Shown: piece after piece, positions 48,919-57,109 of the stretch | Numbering within the stretch: position 1 is the stretch's first letter | How the letters are laid out: each line of letters starts with the position of its first letter | Assembly: GCA_963722815.1 (NCBI GenBank) | Contig: CAVROM010000010.1 | Coordinates: forward strand, 406,312 to 470,311 | Length of the DNA stretch: 64,000 bases | Source of the DNA: DASQFQ01 sp963722815 | GTDB lineage: Bacteria; Actinomycetota; Thermoleophilia; Solirubrobacterales; Solirubrobacteraceae | Direction: 5' to 3' | The notes under the pieces: model-generated | Told to the model about the DNA's origin: nothing | Databases searched by the model: none | Seen by the model: the letters and a program-made list of their open reading frames with translations, nothing else | Translations under genes and position numbers: made by a program

Positions 48919-49714
48919 TCGTCCGACTCGCGTCGGGCTGCGCGTCGTCGCGCTCGGCTACCTGGCGCTGCTGCTGCTGATCCCGGTCGGCGTCGTCTTC
49001 TACCGGACGTTCGAGCACGGGATCGGCGCCTTCTGGGCCTCGATCACCACGCCCGCGGCGATCCACGCGCTGTTCCTGACGCTCGAGGTGGCGCTGATCG
49101 CGGTGCCGCTGAACGCGGTGTTCGGCGTCGTCGCGGCGCTCGCGCTCGTCCGCGGCCGCGCGCCCGGCAAGCGGCTGCTCGACGCCCTGATCGACCTGCC
49201 GTTCGCGATCTCGCCGGTCGTCATCGGCCTCTCGCTGTTGCTGGTCTACGGCCGCACGGGCTGGTTCGGCCCGTGGCTCACAGAGCACGGCATCCAGATC
49301 ATCTTCTCGCTGCCGGGCATCGTGCTCGCGACGATCTTCGTCTCGCTGCCGTTCGTGGCGCGCGAGGTCGCGCCCGTCCTCCAAGAGGTCGGCGACGAGC
49401 AGGAGCAGGCGGCGGCGACGCTCGGCGCATCGGGCTGGCAGACGTTCTGGCGCGTCACGCTGCCCTCGATCCGCTGGGGCCTCATGTACGGGATCGTGCT
49501 CTCCACTGCGCGCGCGATCGGCGAGTTCGGTGCGGTCAGCGTGGTCTCCGGGCGCATCTCCGGAGAGACCGACACGCTCACCCTGCTGGTCGAGAAGCGC
49601 TTCGGGAACTTCGACGTCGCCGGCGCCTACGCCGCGTCGGCGTTGCTCGCGGCGATCGCATTGTCCACACTGCTGCTGATGAGCCTCACCGGGGCCCGGA
49701 GGTCCGACTCATGA
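48908..49714 (+). CDS. cysW: Sulfate ABC transporter permease CysW
   Basis: The 268-aa protein is similar in layout to CysT. Conserved blocks are DLPFAISPVVIGLSLLLVYG, EQAAATLGASGWQTFWRVTL and AIGEFGAVSVVSGRISGET. The GTG at 48908 gives an 11-base overlap with cysT; a methionine start 21 bases upstream is possible but lacks a better ribosome site. Confidence 0.94.
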   Translation: MSVDRPTRVGLRVVALGYLALLLLIPVGVVFYRTFEHGIGAFWASITTPAAIHALFLTLEVALIAVPLNAVFGVVAALALVRGRAPGKRLLDALIDLPFAISPVVIGLSLLLVYGRTGWFGPWLTEHGIQIIFSLPGIVLATIFVSLPFVAREVAPVLQEVGDEQEQAAATLGASGWQTFWRVTLPSIRWGLMYGIVLSTARAIGEFGAVSVVSGRISGETDTLTLLVEKRFGNFDVAGAYAASALLAAIALSTLLLMSLTGARRSDS

Positions 49715-50673
49715 TCGCCGTCGAACATGTCTCCAAGCGGTTCGGCGACTTCGCCGCCCTCGACGACGTCTCGATCGAGGCCCCCGACGGCAAGCTGACC
49801 GCGCTGCTCGGGCCTTCCGGCTCCGGCAAGTCGACGCTGCTGCGCGTGATCGCAGGGCTCGAGGTGCCCGACTCCGGCACGATCGTGGTGTCCGGCACCG
49901 ACGCGACCCGGCTGCCCCCGCAGAAGCGCGGCATCGGGTTCGTGTTCCAGCACTACGCGGCGTTCAAGCACATGACGCTGCGCGCCAACGTCGCCTTCGG
50001 GCTGAAGATCCGCAAGAAGCCGAAGGCCGAGGTCACCGCCAAGGTCGACGAGCTGCTGCACCTCGTCGGGCTCGACGGCTTCGCGGACCGCTACCCGTCG
50101 CAGCTCTCGGGCGGCCAGCGGCAGCGGATGGCGCTCGCTCGCGCGCTCGCGGTCGAGCCGAGCGTGCTGCTGCTCGACGAGCCGTTCGGCGCGCTCGACG
50201 CCAACGTCCGCGGCGACCTGCGCGCGTGGCTGCGGCGGCTGCACGAGGAGGTCCAGGTGACCACGGTGCTCGTCACGCACGACCAGGAGGAGGCGATGGA
50301 GCTCGCCGACCGGATCGTGCTCCTGCGCGACGGCAAGGTCGTCCAGGTGGGCGCGCCGCGCGATCTCTACGACCAGCCCGCGGACGAGTTCGTGATGGGC
50401 TTTCTGGGCCCGGTCTCGAAGGTCCGCGGCGAGCTCGTGCGCCCGCACGACGTGGCGCTCTCCCACCGCCCGGAGGAGGGCTGGGAGGAGGTCATGGTCC
50501 AGCGCGTCGTGCACCTCGGGTTCGAGGTGCGGGTGGAGGTCGTGCGCTCGGACGGCGAGGAGGTCTCGGTTCAGCTGACGCGCGCCGAGGCCGACGCCCT
50601 CGAGCCCGAGGCGGGCTCGATCGTGTGGCTCAACGCCGCACCCACGCCTCAGGGTCGTCCCCAAGCCGCTTGA
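49711..50673 (+). CDS. cysA: Sulfate ABC transporter ATPase CysA
   Basis: The 320-aa protein has Walker A GPSGSGKSTL, signature LSGGQRQRM, Walker B VLLLDEPFGALDANVR and the switch His in LVTHDQEEAMELAD. The C-terminal regulatory region (GPVSKVRGELVRPHDVALS) is typical of CysA. It overlaps cysW by ATGA and its 3' end overlaps the convergent Rrf2 gene by 44 bases. Confidence 0.95.
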   Translation: MIAVEHVSKRFGDFAALDDVSIEAPDGKLTALLGPSGSGKSTLLRVIAGLEVPDSGTIVVSGTDATRLPPQKRGIGFVFQHYAAFKHMTLRANVAFGLKIRKKPKAEVTAKVDELLHLVGLDGFADRYPSQLSGGQRQRMALARALAVEPSVLLLDEPFGALDANVRGDLRAWLRRLHEEVQVTTVLVTHDQEEAMELADRIVLLRDGKVVQVGAPRDLYDQPADEFVMGFLGPVSKVRGELVRPHDVALSHRPEEGWEEVMVQRVVHLGFEVRVEVVRSDGEEVSVQLTRAEADALEPEAGSIVWLNAAPTPQGRPQAA

Positions 50674-51085
50674 TCTCCGGCGGCAGCTCGCCCGACGCGA
50701 GGTCGGCGAGCGTGACGTTCTCGACGACCGAGCGCACGCTCGCGCGGACCGCGATCCAGATGTCCTGCAGGTGCTCGGCGGCCCCGGGGTACTCGACGTC
50801 CTCCGGCGCCTCGCCGCGGACGCTGGCCAGCGGGCCCTCGACCGCGCGGATCACGTCGGCGAGCGAGATCTGGTCGGCCGGCTGGGCGAGCCAGTAGCCG
50901 CCGTCGGCGCCCCTCTGCGAGCGGACGAGCCGGGCGTGCCGGAGGTCGGCGAGGATGTTCTCGAGGAACTTGTGGGGGATCGACTGGGACGTTGCCAGCG
51001 CGTCGCCCTTGACCGGGCCGCCGCCGGCGGCGGCGAGCTCGGCGGCGGCGCGCAGCGCGTAGTCGGCTCGGGCGGAGATACGCAT
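50630..51085 (-). CDS. Rrf2-family transcription regulator without cysteines
   Basis: The 151-aa winged-helix protein starts MRISARADYALRAAAELA and has PHKFLENILADLRHARLV and RGADGGYWLAQPADQISLADV, all typical of Rrf2. No Cys is present, so an iron-sulfur cluster as in IscR or NsrR is ruled out. In that it is like CymR, the cysteine-metabolism repressor. Its place opposite the sulfate importer supports a role in sulfur control (inference). Its start codon shares the CATG at 51083-51086 with the divergent gene. Confidence 0.88.
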   Translation of the reverse strand: MRISARADYALRAAAELAAAGGGPVKGDALATSQSIPHKFLENILADLRHARLVRSQRGADGGYWLAQPADQISLADVIRAVEGPLASVRGEAPEDVEYPGAAEHLQDIWIAVRASVRSVVENVTLADLASGELPPEIKRLGDDPEAWVRR

Positions 51086-51428
51086 GCCGCGGGCAGACTA
51101 CGCTGCCGGGATCGACACCTTCACCTTGATCGTGATCGTGGGGCTCGTCTTGATGGTGCTCGCCGTTCTCGCGCTCGGCCAGTTCTACCCCGGCTCGGGG
51201 GCCGAGCAGCTCGACTGGAAACCCACGCGATCGCCCCAGGTCGAGGCCGAGAACGAGATCGACGACGTCGCGCAGATGCTCGAGGCGCAGAACGAGCGGC
51301 GGCGCCGGCGCGGGCTGCCGGACCGCACGGAGGAGGAGGTCGCGGCCGAGGTGCGCCGCGACCATGCCGAGCTCAAGGAGCGCGCGGCGGCGTTCCGGGC
51401 GCGCGAGGAACTGCCGCCGGAGGAGTAG
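51084..51428 (+). CDS. Small membrane-anchored protein with charged helical tail
   Basis: The 114-aa protein has an N-terminal membrane helix (TFTLIVIVGLVLMVLAVLAL), then FYPGSGAEQLDW and a long charged, probably coiled region (DDVAQMLEAQNERRRRRGLP and an E/R/A-rich end). Function is unknown. The ATG overlaps the start codon of the Rrf2 gene on the other strand; a later in-frame TTG/GTG near 51120 is possible but would cut into the membrane helix. Confidence 0.6.
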   Translation: MPRADYAAGIDTFTLIVIVGLVLMVLAVLALGQFYPGSGAEQLDWKPTRSPQVEAENEIDDVAQMLEAQNERRRRRGLPDRTEEEVAAEVRRDHAELKERAAAFRAREELPPEE

Positions 51429-51440
51429 GCGCTGGCACGG

Positions 51441-51905
51441 GTGCTCATCATCGGCTGCGGGGGCCGCGGCCAGGCGCTCGCACGGGCCCTCTCCGCCGCG
51501 GGCCACGCCGTCCGCGGGACCACCCGCTCGCCGCCGCGCGTCGCCGCCATCGCCGAGGCCGGAGCCGAGCCGTTCGTCGGCGATCCGGATCGCGTGGGCA
51601 CGCTGATGGAGGCGATCGCGGGCGTGACGATCGTCGTGTGGCTGTTTGGGTCGGCGTCGGGGGAGCGGGCGGAGGAGCTGCACGCCGGGCGGCTGCGGAT
51701 GCTGTGCGAGAAGCTCGTCGACACCCACGTGCGCGGGCTGGTCTACGAGGGCGCGGGGTCGCTGCCGGACGAGGTGCTCGCCGGCGGCGCGGAGATCGTG
51801 CGGCGGGCGGCGGCGACGTGGAACATCCCGGTTGAGGTGTTGGATGCGCCGTGCGACGACTGGCTCCCGGCAGCGGTCGCGGCCGTCGAGGCGCTGCTGG
51901 CATGA
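51441..51905 (+). CDS. Small NAD(P)-binding Rossmann protein
   Basis: The 154-aa product starts (V)LIIGCGGRGQALARALSA, a GxGxxG dinucleotide fold, and continues with GHAVRGTTRSPPRVAAIAEA and EPFVGDPDRVGTLM, like NAD-dependent epimerase or NmrA-type proteins. It is shorter than catalytic relatives and lacks a YxxxK site. The start is GTG; an in-frame CTG lies 9 bases upstream, nearer the ribosome site. Confidence 0.65.
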   Translation: MLIIGCGGRGQALARALSAAGHAVRGTTRSPPRVAAIAEAGAEPFVGDPDRVGTLMEAIAGVTIVVWLFGSASGERAEELHAGRLRMLCEKLVDTHVRGLVYEGAGSLPDEVLAGGAEIVRRAAATWNIPVEVLDAPCDDWLPAAVAAVEALLA

Positions 51906-51917
51906 CCTGTCCGGCGG

Positions 51918-51967
51918 CACGAATGTCAGCTCGATCCGACATAGTGACCATCGAGCTGACATTCGTG
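51918..51967. repeat. Perfect 18-bp inverted repeat just before the yceI start
   Basis: Arms cacgaatgtcagctcgat (51918-51935) and atcgagctgacattcgtg (51950-51967) are exact reverse complements around a 14-base loop. The right arm ends two bases before the ATG at 51970 and the left arm begins 12 bases after the preceding stop. As RNA it would place a very stable stem against the start codon; as DNA it could be an operator or a small palindromic element. There is no T-run, so it is not a classical terminator. Confidence 0.85.
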
Positions 51968-51969
51968 GG

Positions 51970-52602
51970 ATGAGGCGGCTGATTCTTGCCGTGGCGGCTG
52001 TACTCCTTCTCCTCACTGCTGCCGTTGTCGGTGTGTCCTGGTGGCGCGGCCGGGACACGCCACCCGCGCCCTCGCTGCCGACTGAGACCGCCACGCCGAC
52101 CGGCGAGCTGCGGGGCGAGCTCCGGCCGGCGGCGGGGTCGTTCGTCGGCTACCGCGTGAACGAGACGCTGATCGGGGTCGGGCTCAACGCCGCGGTCGGG
52201 CGGACGAGCGCCGTGAAGGGCGTGGCGGGGGTTGCCGGAGGCCGGATCGTGGCCGCGCGCTTCGAGGTCGAGACGGGCACGCTGCGCTCCGACGAGGCAC
52301 GCCGTGACGAGACCATGCGCTTCCGCGGGCTGGAGACCGACCGCTACCCGAAGGCGGGCTTCGTGCTGACGGCGCCGGCGGCGCTCGCGGCGCGCTTCAC
52401 CGCACGCGGCCGGCTCACCCTGCACGGGCGCACGCGCCCGGTGGCGGTGCGGCTGCAGTCGCGCCGCGACGGCGCCGGCGTCGACCTCGCCGGCTCGACG
52501 CCGATCGAGTTCTCCGACTACGGGATGGAGCCGCCGAGCGTCGCCGGCGTCGCCTCGGTGCGCGACCACGGGAGGCTGGAGGTGCGGCTACGTCTCCGCT
52601 AG
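51970..52602 (+). CDS. Membrane-anchored YceI-family lipid-binding protein
   Basis: The 210-aa protein has an N-terminal membrane helix (LILAVAAVLLLLTAAVVGVS) and a YceI beta-barrel domain: SFVGYRVNETLIG, DETMRFRGLETDRYPKAGFV, GRLTLHGRTRPVAVRLQ and PIEFSDYGMEPPS. YceI proteins bind isoprenoid-type lipids. No ribosome site is visible because the hairpin occupies the leader, so translation may be structure-controlled. Confidence 0.88.
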   Translation: MRRLILAVAAVLLLLTAAVVGVSWWRGRDTPPAPSLPTETATPTGELRGELRPAAGSFVGYRVNETLIGVGLNAAVGRTSAVKGVAGVAGGRIVAARFEVETGTLRSDEARRDETMRFRGLETDRYPKAGFVLTAPAALAARFTARGRLTLHGRTRPVAVRLQSRRDGAGVDLAGSTPIEFSDYGMEPPSVAGVASVRDHGRLEVRLRLR

Positions 52603-52697
52603 ACCGCGGGGCCATCTCCGCGATCACGCACCGCGGCGTCGCGTTCGCCAACCCGCTGAGCGAGCCGGCGATCGACGCCGCGATCGACGCGCTGCCC

Positions 52698-53315
52698 TTG
52701 CCCGAGGGCGCGCGGGTGCTCGACGTCGGCTGCGGCGCCGGCGAGCTGCTGGCGCGCATCAAGGCGCGCCACGGCGCGCGCACCGAGGGCATCGAGCCGG
52801 CGCGCAGCTGGGCGCTTCAGGCCCGCGAGCACGTCGACATCCTGCACGAGGCGTACTTCGCCGACGTCACGCTCGAGCTCAGGGCCTACGACCTCGTCTG
52901 CTGCCTCGCCTCGTCGCACGCGATCGGGGGCTGGGAGCCGGCCCTCGGCGGCCTCGGCGCGCTCACGCGGCGGGGCGGGCTCGGGCTCGTGGCCGAGGGC
53001 TTCTGGCGCCACCCGCCCAGCCCGGATTATCTGGCCGCGCTCGGCGCGACCCCGGACGAGCTGCCGAGCGGCCTCGACGGCCTCGAGGCAGGCGCGCGCG
53101 GGGCGGGCTGGGAGGTGCTCCACACGGCGGTCGCCTCCGACGCCGACTGGGCTGCCTACGAGGAGACGCTGATCGCCAACGGCGAGGCCGAGCTCGCGCA
53201 GGGCGACGACCCGAACCTGCGCGAGTGGGTGGAGGCCGCACGGGCGCGCTGGAAGCGGCCCGACGGCAAGGACACGCTCGGCTTCGCGCTGCTCACGCTA
53301 CGCCGGCCGCAGTGA
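52698..53315 (+). CDS. Class I SAM-dependent methyltransferase
   Basis: Motif I is RVLDVGCGAGELLARI, followed by RTEGIEPARSWALQAREH and the family-like AYDLVCCLASSHAIGGW. Only 5-7 residues precede motif I from the TTG at 52698. The frame stays open and protein-like upstream to about 52605 (ISAITHRGVAFANPLSEPAI), but no ATG, GTG or TTG is found there. The true start is probably near the yceI stop and is non-standard or hidden by an indel. The 3' end overlaps the convergent kinase gene by 23 bases. Confidence 0.75.
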   Translation: MPEGARVLDVGCGAGELLARIKARHGARTEGIEPARSWALQAREHVDILHEAYFADVTLELRAYDLVCCLASSHAIGGWEPALGGLGALTRRGGLGLVAEGFWRHPPSPDYLAALGATPDELPSGLDGLEAGARGAGWEVLHTAVASDADWAAYEETLIANGEAELAQGDDPNLREWVEAARARWKRPDGKDTLGFALLTLRRPQ

Positions 53316-54180
53316 GGCGCTCCAGCGTGCGCCGGCCCGTGTGGCTCATCGCCGGGTTGGTCTCGGCGTAGTACCAGACCAATCCCATGGCCTGCTCGAA
53401 CGCCCACGCGGCGCCGCGCGCCCACTCCAGGTCGCCGCAGCCGAGATCGGAGCGGAAGGCGTCGCGGGGGCCCGGGTCGAGCAGGTGCCAGGCCGCGACG
53501 AGATCCAGCGCCGGATCGGCCGCGCCCAGGCCGCCGACGTCGATCACCCCGGCGAGCCGGCCGCCGTCGACGATCACGTTGCCGGGGATCAGGTCGCCGT
53601 GGGTCATCGCGTCGCCGCCCTCGCGGGGCAGCTCGCGGAACGCGGCCCACAGACGCCGCAGCGGGGGCACGTCGAGCAGCCGCTCGCTGTTTCGCAGGCA
53701 CGTCTCCATCCACGCGTCGTGGTCCGGCAGGTGCCCGCCGCGGTTGTCGCCGTCAAAGGTCCGGCCGCGGGTATCGATCGCGCGGACGCCCGCGATGAAC
53801 TCCGCCATGTCGTGGGCGAAGGCCTCGGACTGCCCGTCGGGCGTCGCCACGGTGCCGGGCAGCCAGGTCTGCACCGACCACGGCAGCGGGTAGCCGGGCC
53901 CGGGCTCCCCGATCGCGACCGGCTCCGGGGTGGCGAAGCGGGTGCGGCCGTGGAGCTCGGCGGCCGCAGCGGCCTCTGCCACGAGCCGGCCGCGCGCGTC
54001 GTCGGCCGGGACGAGCGGCAGACGCGCGACGAGGTCGTCGCCGAGGCGGAAGAGGGCGTTGACCGTTCCCTGCGTCCGGACGGCCCGCACCGGCAGGTCG
54101 CGCCACTGCGGGAACTGCCGCGCCACGAGCCGGCGGACCGTCTCGGGGGCCACGTCCAGCTGCCCCGGGTGCATGCTCAC
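53293..54180 (-). CDS. Aminoglycoside/macrolide phosphotransferase-like kinase
   Basis: The 295-aa protein has the APH motifs AMTHGDLIPGNVIVDGG (catalytic Asp) and GVIDVGGLGAADPALDL (metal Asp). The N-terminal part TQGTVNALFRLGDDLVARLP is the nucleotide-binding lobe. Relatives include Mph-type macrolide kinases and many metabolic kinases; resistance cannot be inferred. The GTG at 54180 overlaps the NUDIX stop (GTGA); an ATG lies six bases later. Confidence 0.85.
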   Translation of the reverse strand: MSMHPGQLDVAPETVRRLVARQFPQWRDLPVRAVRTQGTVNALFRLGDDLVARLPLVPADDARGRLVAEAAAAAELHGRTRFATPEPVAIGEPGPGYPLPWSVQTWLPGTVATPDGQSEAFAHDMAEFIAGVRAIDTRGRTFDGDNRGGHLPDHDAWMETCLRNSERLLDVPPLRRLWAAFRELPREGGDAMTHGDLIPGNVIVDGGRLAGVIDVGGLGAADPALDLVAAWHLLDPGPRDAFRSDLGCGDLEWARGAAWAFEQAMGLVWYYAETNPAMSHTGRRTLERLTAAGVA

Positions 54181-54752
54181 GGCGCGAGGCGGGCCAGCAG
54201 GTCGCGGACCATCCGCGCGGTCGCGCCCCAGATCAGGTGGTCGCCCACCTGGTACGTGTCGGTCCGGAACGGCACGCCCTTGCGGACCAGGCGCCGCTCG
54301 CCGTGGGCCGCGCGCACCGCCTCGAGCGGGAGCTCGAGCACGTAGGCGACCTCGGCGGCCGCGAGCTCCCACTGGAAGCCCGGCTCGATCAGGCCGACGA
54401 ACGGATAGACGGCGTAGTTGGTCACGAAGGTGGGCGTGGGGGGCAGGGCGCCGACGATCTCGACCGCGTCCGGCGGCAGCCCGATCTCCTCGTGCGCCTC
54501 GCGCAGGGCGGTGGCAATGAGGTCGGCGTCCTCGGGGTCGCGCCGCCCGCCGGGGAACGAGATCTCGCCGGCGTGGCGCTTGAGGTCGTCGCGGCGTTTG
54601 GTGAACACCGCGTGCAGCTCGCCGTGCTCGTCGATGTAGAGCGGCGCCAGGACGGCGGCTTCGGTGCCGCCGTGGACGTCGATGGCCAGCGCGGCCTCCG
54701 GCGCGAGCAGCGCGCCGCGGAGCTCCTCCGCGAGTGCGGCCCGGGTCCTCAG
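54177..54752 (-). CDS. NUDIX hydrolase, CoA-diphosphatase type
   Basis: The NUDIX box is GGRRDPEDADLIATALREAH-EEIG, preceded by the CoA-pyrophosphatase motif FTKRRDDLKRHAGEISFPGG. It is expected to cleave CoA or acyl-CoA. The chain begins LRTRAALAEELRG right after the osmC stop. The only codon there is CTG, arranged as CTGA over the TGA, mirroring the GTGA overlap at its own end. A rare CTG start is therefore my choice, giving about 191 aa. Confidence 0.82.
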   Translation of the reverse strand: MRTRAALAEELRGALLAPEAALAIDVHGGTEAAVLAPLYIDEHGELHAVFTKRRDDLKRHAGEISFPGGRRDPEDADLIATALREAHEEIGLPPDAVEIVGALPPTPTFVTNYAVYPFVGLIEPGFQWELAAAEVAYVLELPLEAVRAAHGERRLVRKGVPFRTDTYQVGDHLIWGATARMVRDLLARLAP

Positions 54753-55141
54753 ACGAGCTCGACCCGCTCGTCGAACAGCACTTCGCCCTCGAGCGTCCGG
54801 TGCACCGGGCATTTGGCCGCGATCGTCTGCAGGCGCTCGGCCTGCTCCTCGGACAGGTGGGCGGGCATCTTCATGACGAGCTTGAAGTTGGTCGCGCAGC
54901 CGCGCTCGGCAGGTGTGTAGTCGACGTCGACCTCCAGCCCGTCGACGTTCCAGCCCTTGCGCTTGGCGTACATCTCGATCGTGATTGCGGTGCAGGAGGC
55001 GAGCGACGCGGCCAGCAGCTCCTGCGGGCTCGGGCCCATGTCGTCGCCGCCCGACCCCTCCGGCTCGTCGGCGGTCAGGCGATGCTGGCGCACCTTCAGG
55101 TCGTGCGTGAACTTCTCCCGCTGGCGCGCGATGGCTCTCAT
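54749..55141 (-). CDS. OsmC/Ohr-family peroxiredoxin-like protein
   Basis: The 130-aa protein starts MRAIARQREKFTHDLKVRQH. The two reactive cysteines are in ASLASCTAITIEMYA and AAKCPVHRTLEG, so thiol peroxidase activity on organic peroxides is likely. DMGPSPQELLAASL is the family signature. It lies 11 bases downstream of the DUF1015 gene and overlaps the NUDIX gene. Confidence 0.93.
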   Translation of the reverse strand: MRAIARQREKFTHDLKVRQHRLTADEPEGSGGDDMGPSPQELLAASLASCTAITIEMYAKRKGWNVDGLEVDVDYTPAERGCATNFKLVMKMPAHLSEEQAERLQTIAAKCPVHRTLEGEVLFDERVELV

Positions 55142-55152
55142 GGCGAAAGAGC

Positions 55153-56418
55153 TTAGGCGAGCGGGTTGAACAGCTCGCCCGTCAGCACCTTGGGGAAGAA
55201 GTACGTGGACTTCGGGGGCATGTTGACGCCGGCCGCGGCGACGTCGCGGACGTGCTCGACGGGCGTCGGGCTCATGAAGAACGCGGCCTCCGCCTCGCCC
55301 GTCTCGACCCGCTCGCGGGCCTGGGCGGTGTCGCGGGCGTAGTCGAGCCCGTGCAGGTGGGAGATGTCGTCCTCGCTCATGCCGAGCGCCTGCTTGAGGA
55401 TCAGGGCCTCGAGCACGGCGGTGTCGAGGCGGCGGTAGGGCTCGGGCATGTCCGGCAGCGCCGCGTCGGCGAGCTTCGCGTCCTTGAGCGTCAGTCGGAG
55501 CGGGCGGCGGTGGTGGGCGTCCAGGTAGCCGAGCGCGATGCGGCCGTCGCCGGCGGCGGTGGGCTGGAGATCGTCGGCGTCGATCTCCGTCATCTCCCAG
55601 TCGCGCTGGATCGCCTCGCGCAGCGCCTGGCGCTTGTCGTCGGGCAGCGCGGTCAGCAGGCGGTGGGTGGGGAAGACGGTGAGGCCCGGGTCCTGCAGCG
55701 CGACGAGGCACATGAGCACGTAGCGGTGCTCGCCCTCGCCGCCGATCTCGTCGGCGTAGACGCGGGCAGTCTCGTAGCGGTGGTGGCCGTCGGCGATCAA
55801 CAGCTCGCTCTGCGCGAGCGCGTCGACCGCGGCGGCGACGGCGCCGCTGTCCCCGACGCGCCAGATGCGGTGCTGGGTGCCGTCGTCGTCGGTGACCTCG
55901 CCCCACGGGACGGACTCCGTGTGAGGGGAGAGCGCGCTCCACGCCGCTCCCGACGGGTCGTCGTAGAGGCTGAAGATCGGCGACAGGTTGGCGCGCGTGG
56001 CCCGGGTAAGGCGGAGGCGGTCCTCCTTCGGCCCGGGATGCGTGCGCTCGTGCGGGCGAATGCGGCCGGGGCCGTAGTCCTCGACGCGGACGCGGGCGAA
56101 GAAGCCCTTGCGCGTGTAGCGGTTGCCGTCCGGCCCCGTGTAGTCCTGCGCGAGCGCCCACAGGGCCGGCTGCGGGTCGCGAATGAGGATGTCCTCGCGC
56201 TTCCAGTCGCTGAAGAGCGCGGCGGCGTGGGCGTAGGGGTCGAGGTCGCCGTCGGCTTCGGGCAGGTCGATCTCGACGACGTTGTAGGGCGAGCGGGCGG
56301 CCAGGCGGGCGCGATGCTCGGCGTCGATCACGTCGTAGGGCGGCGCCACCACGGGCGAGAGACCGCCGACGCGGTCGAGCGCGTAATGGAGGGCGTGGAG
56401 GGGCTGGACGTCTGCCAC
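55153..56418 (-). CDS. DUF1015-family protein
   Basis: The 421-aa protein has the family hallmarks SPVVAPPYDVIDAEHRARLA, RKGFFARVRVEDYGPGRI, RPHERTHPGPKEDRL and LLIADGHHRYETARVYAD. The biochemical role of DUF1015 in bacteria is not settled. It is first in a minus-strand operon with OsmC, NUDIX and kinase genes. Confidence 0.9.
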   Translation of the reverse strand: MADVQPLHALHYALDRVGGLSPVVAPPYDVIDAEHRARLAARSPYNVVEIDLPEADGDLDPYAHAAALFSDWKREDILIRDPQPALWALAQDYTGPDGNRYTRKGFFARVRVEDYGPGRIRPHERTHPGPKEDRLRLTRATRANLSPIFSLYDDPSGAAWSALSPHTESVPWGEVTDDDGTQHRIWRVGDSGAVAAAVDALAQSELLIADGHHRYETARVYADEIGGEGEHRYVLMCLVALQDPGLTVFPTHRLLTALPDDKRQALREAIQRDWEMTEIDADDLQPTAAGDGRIALGYLDAHHRRPLRLTLKDAKLADAALPDMPEPYRRLDTAVLEALILKQALGMSEDDISHLHGLDYARDTAQARERVETGEAEAAFFMSPTPVEHVRDVAAAGVNMPPKSTYFFPKVLTGELFNPLA

Positions 56419-56457
56419 GGGGCGGCGGAGGCTAACAACCGCCCCCGCCGGGCCTGC

Positions 56458-57045
56458 TCAGCGGCGGAAGCCGAAGTCCGTGGTATAGGTCGCGCCGGAC
56501 TGGGCGGCGGAGAGCCGGACGGGGAGCCCGGACTCGATCCCGATCCCGATCTCGCGGAACGAGCGCTGGAGGATGTTCGCGCGGTGGCCCGCCGACTTCA
56601 TCCAGCTGCGGTGGATCTGCGCGGCGGTGGCGAGGCTGCCCGAGCCCCACGCGATGTTCTCTCCCAGCGCCCAGCTGCGGGCGCGCTTCGTGTAGCCGGT
56701 GCGGCGGATGCGCTCGACCATCGTGGAGCCGGACGGCGACGTGTGGTCGAAGAAGCGCTCGCTGACCATGTTGTCCGTGTGGCGCTCGGCGGCGCGGCGG
56801 AGCAGCGGGTTCTCGCGCAGCTTTGGCAGCCCGTGGCGGGCGCGCTCGCGGTTGTGTAGGCACAGCACGGCGTCGCGGACGAGCTCGAGGTTGGCGCGCG
56901 TCGGCTTGAGGTTGGTGTTCGCGCAGCCGTTCTGGGAGGTCTTGGCCTCCGGCCGCGCCTGCGCGCCGGCGGGCACGAGCAGCGCGACGAGCGCGAGCAC
57001 GATCGCAAGTCCTGGACCCTTGCGAAGTGCGGTGGAACGGAACAA
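56458..57045 (-). CDS. Secreted CAP-domain (SCP/PR1) protein under a c-di-GMP riboswitch
   Basis: The 195-aa protein starts with TTG, 8 bases after a GGAGG site. It has a signal peptide (GLAIVLALVALLVPAGAQA) and a CAP domain: LCLHNRERARHGLPKLRENP, FFDHTSPSGSTMVERIRRTG, ALGENIAWGSG and WMKSAGHRANIL. Bacterial CAP proteins are extracellular and often linked to envelope or spore functions. Control by c-di-GMP is predicted from the leader. Confidence 0.92.
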   Translation of the reverse strand: MFRSTALRKGPGLAIVLALVALLVPAGAQARPEAKTSQNGCANTNLKPTRANLELVRDAVLCLHNRERARHGLPKLRENPLLRRAAERHTDNMVSERFFDHTSPSGSTMVERIRRTGYTKRARSWALGENIAWGSGSLATAAQIHRSWMKSAGHRANILQRSFREIGIGIESGLPVRLSAAQSGATYTTDFGFRR

Positions 57046-57109
57046 GGAGTACGCCTCCCGGGTGCTTCAGTCGGATTCAGATCGGCGGTTCGATCGACCC
57101 GAAGCCCCT

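Noticed and set aside
53293..54180. Calling the APH-fold kinase an antibiotic-resistance gene
   Set aside because: The kinase motifs are shared by many metabolic kinases and nothing in the sequence shows the substrate.
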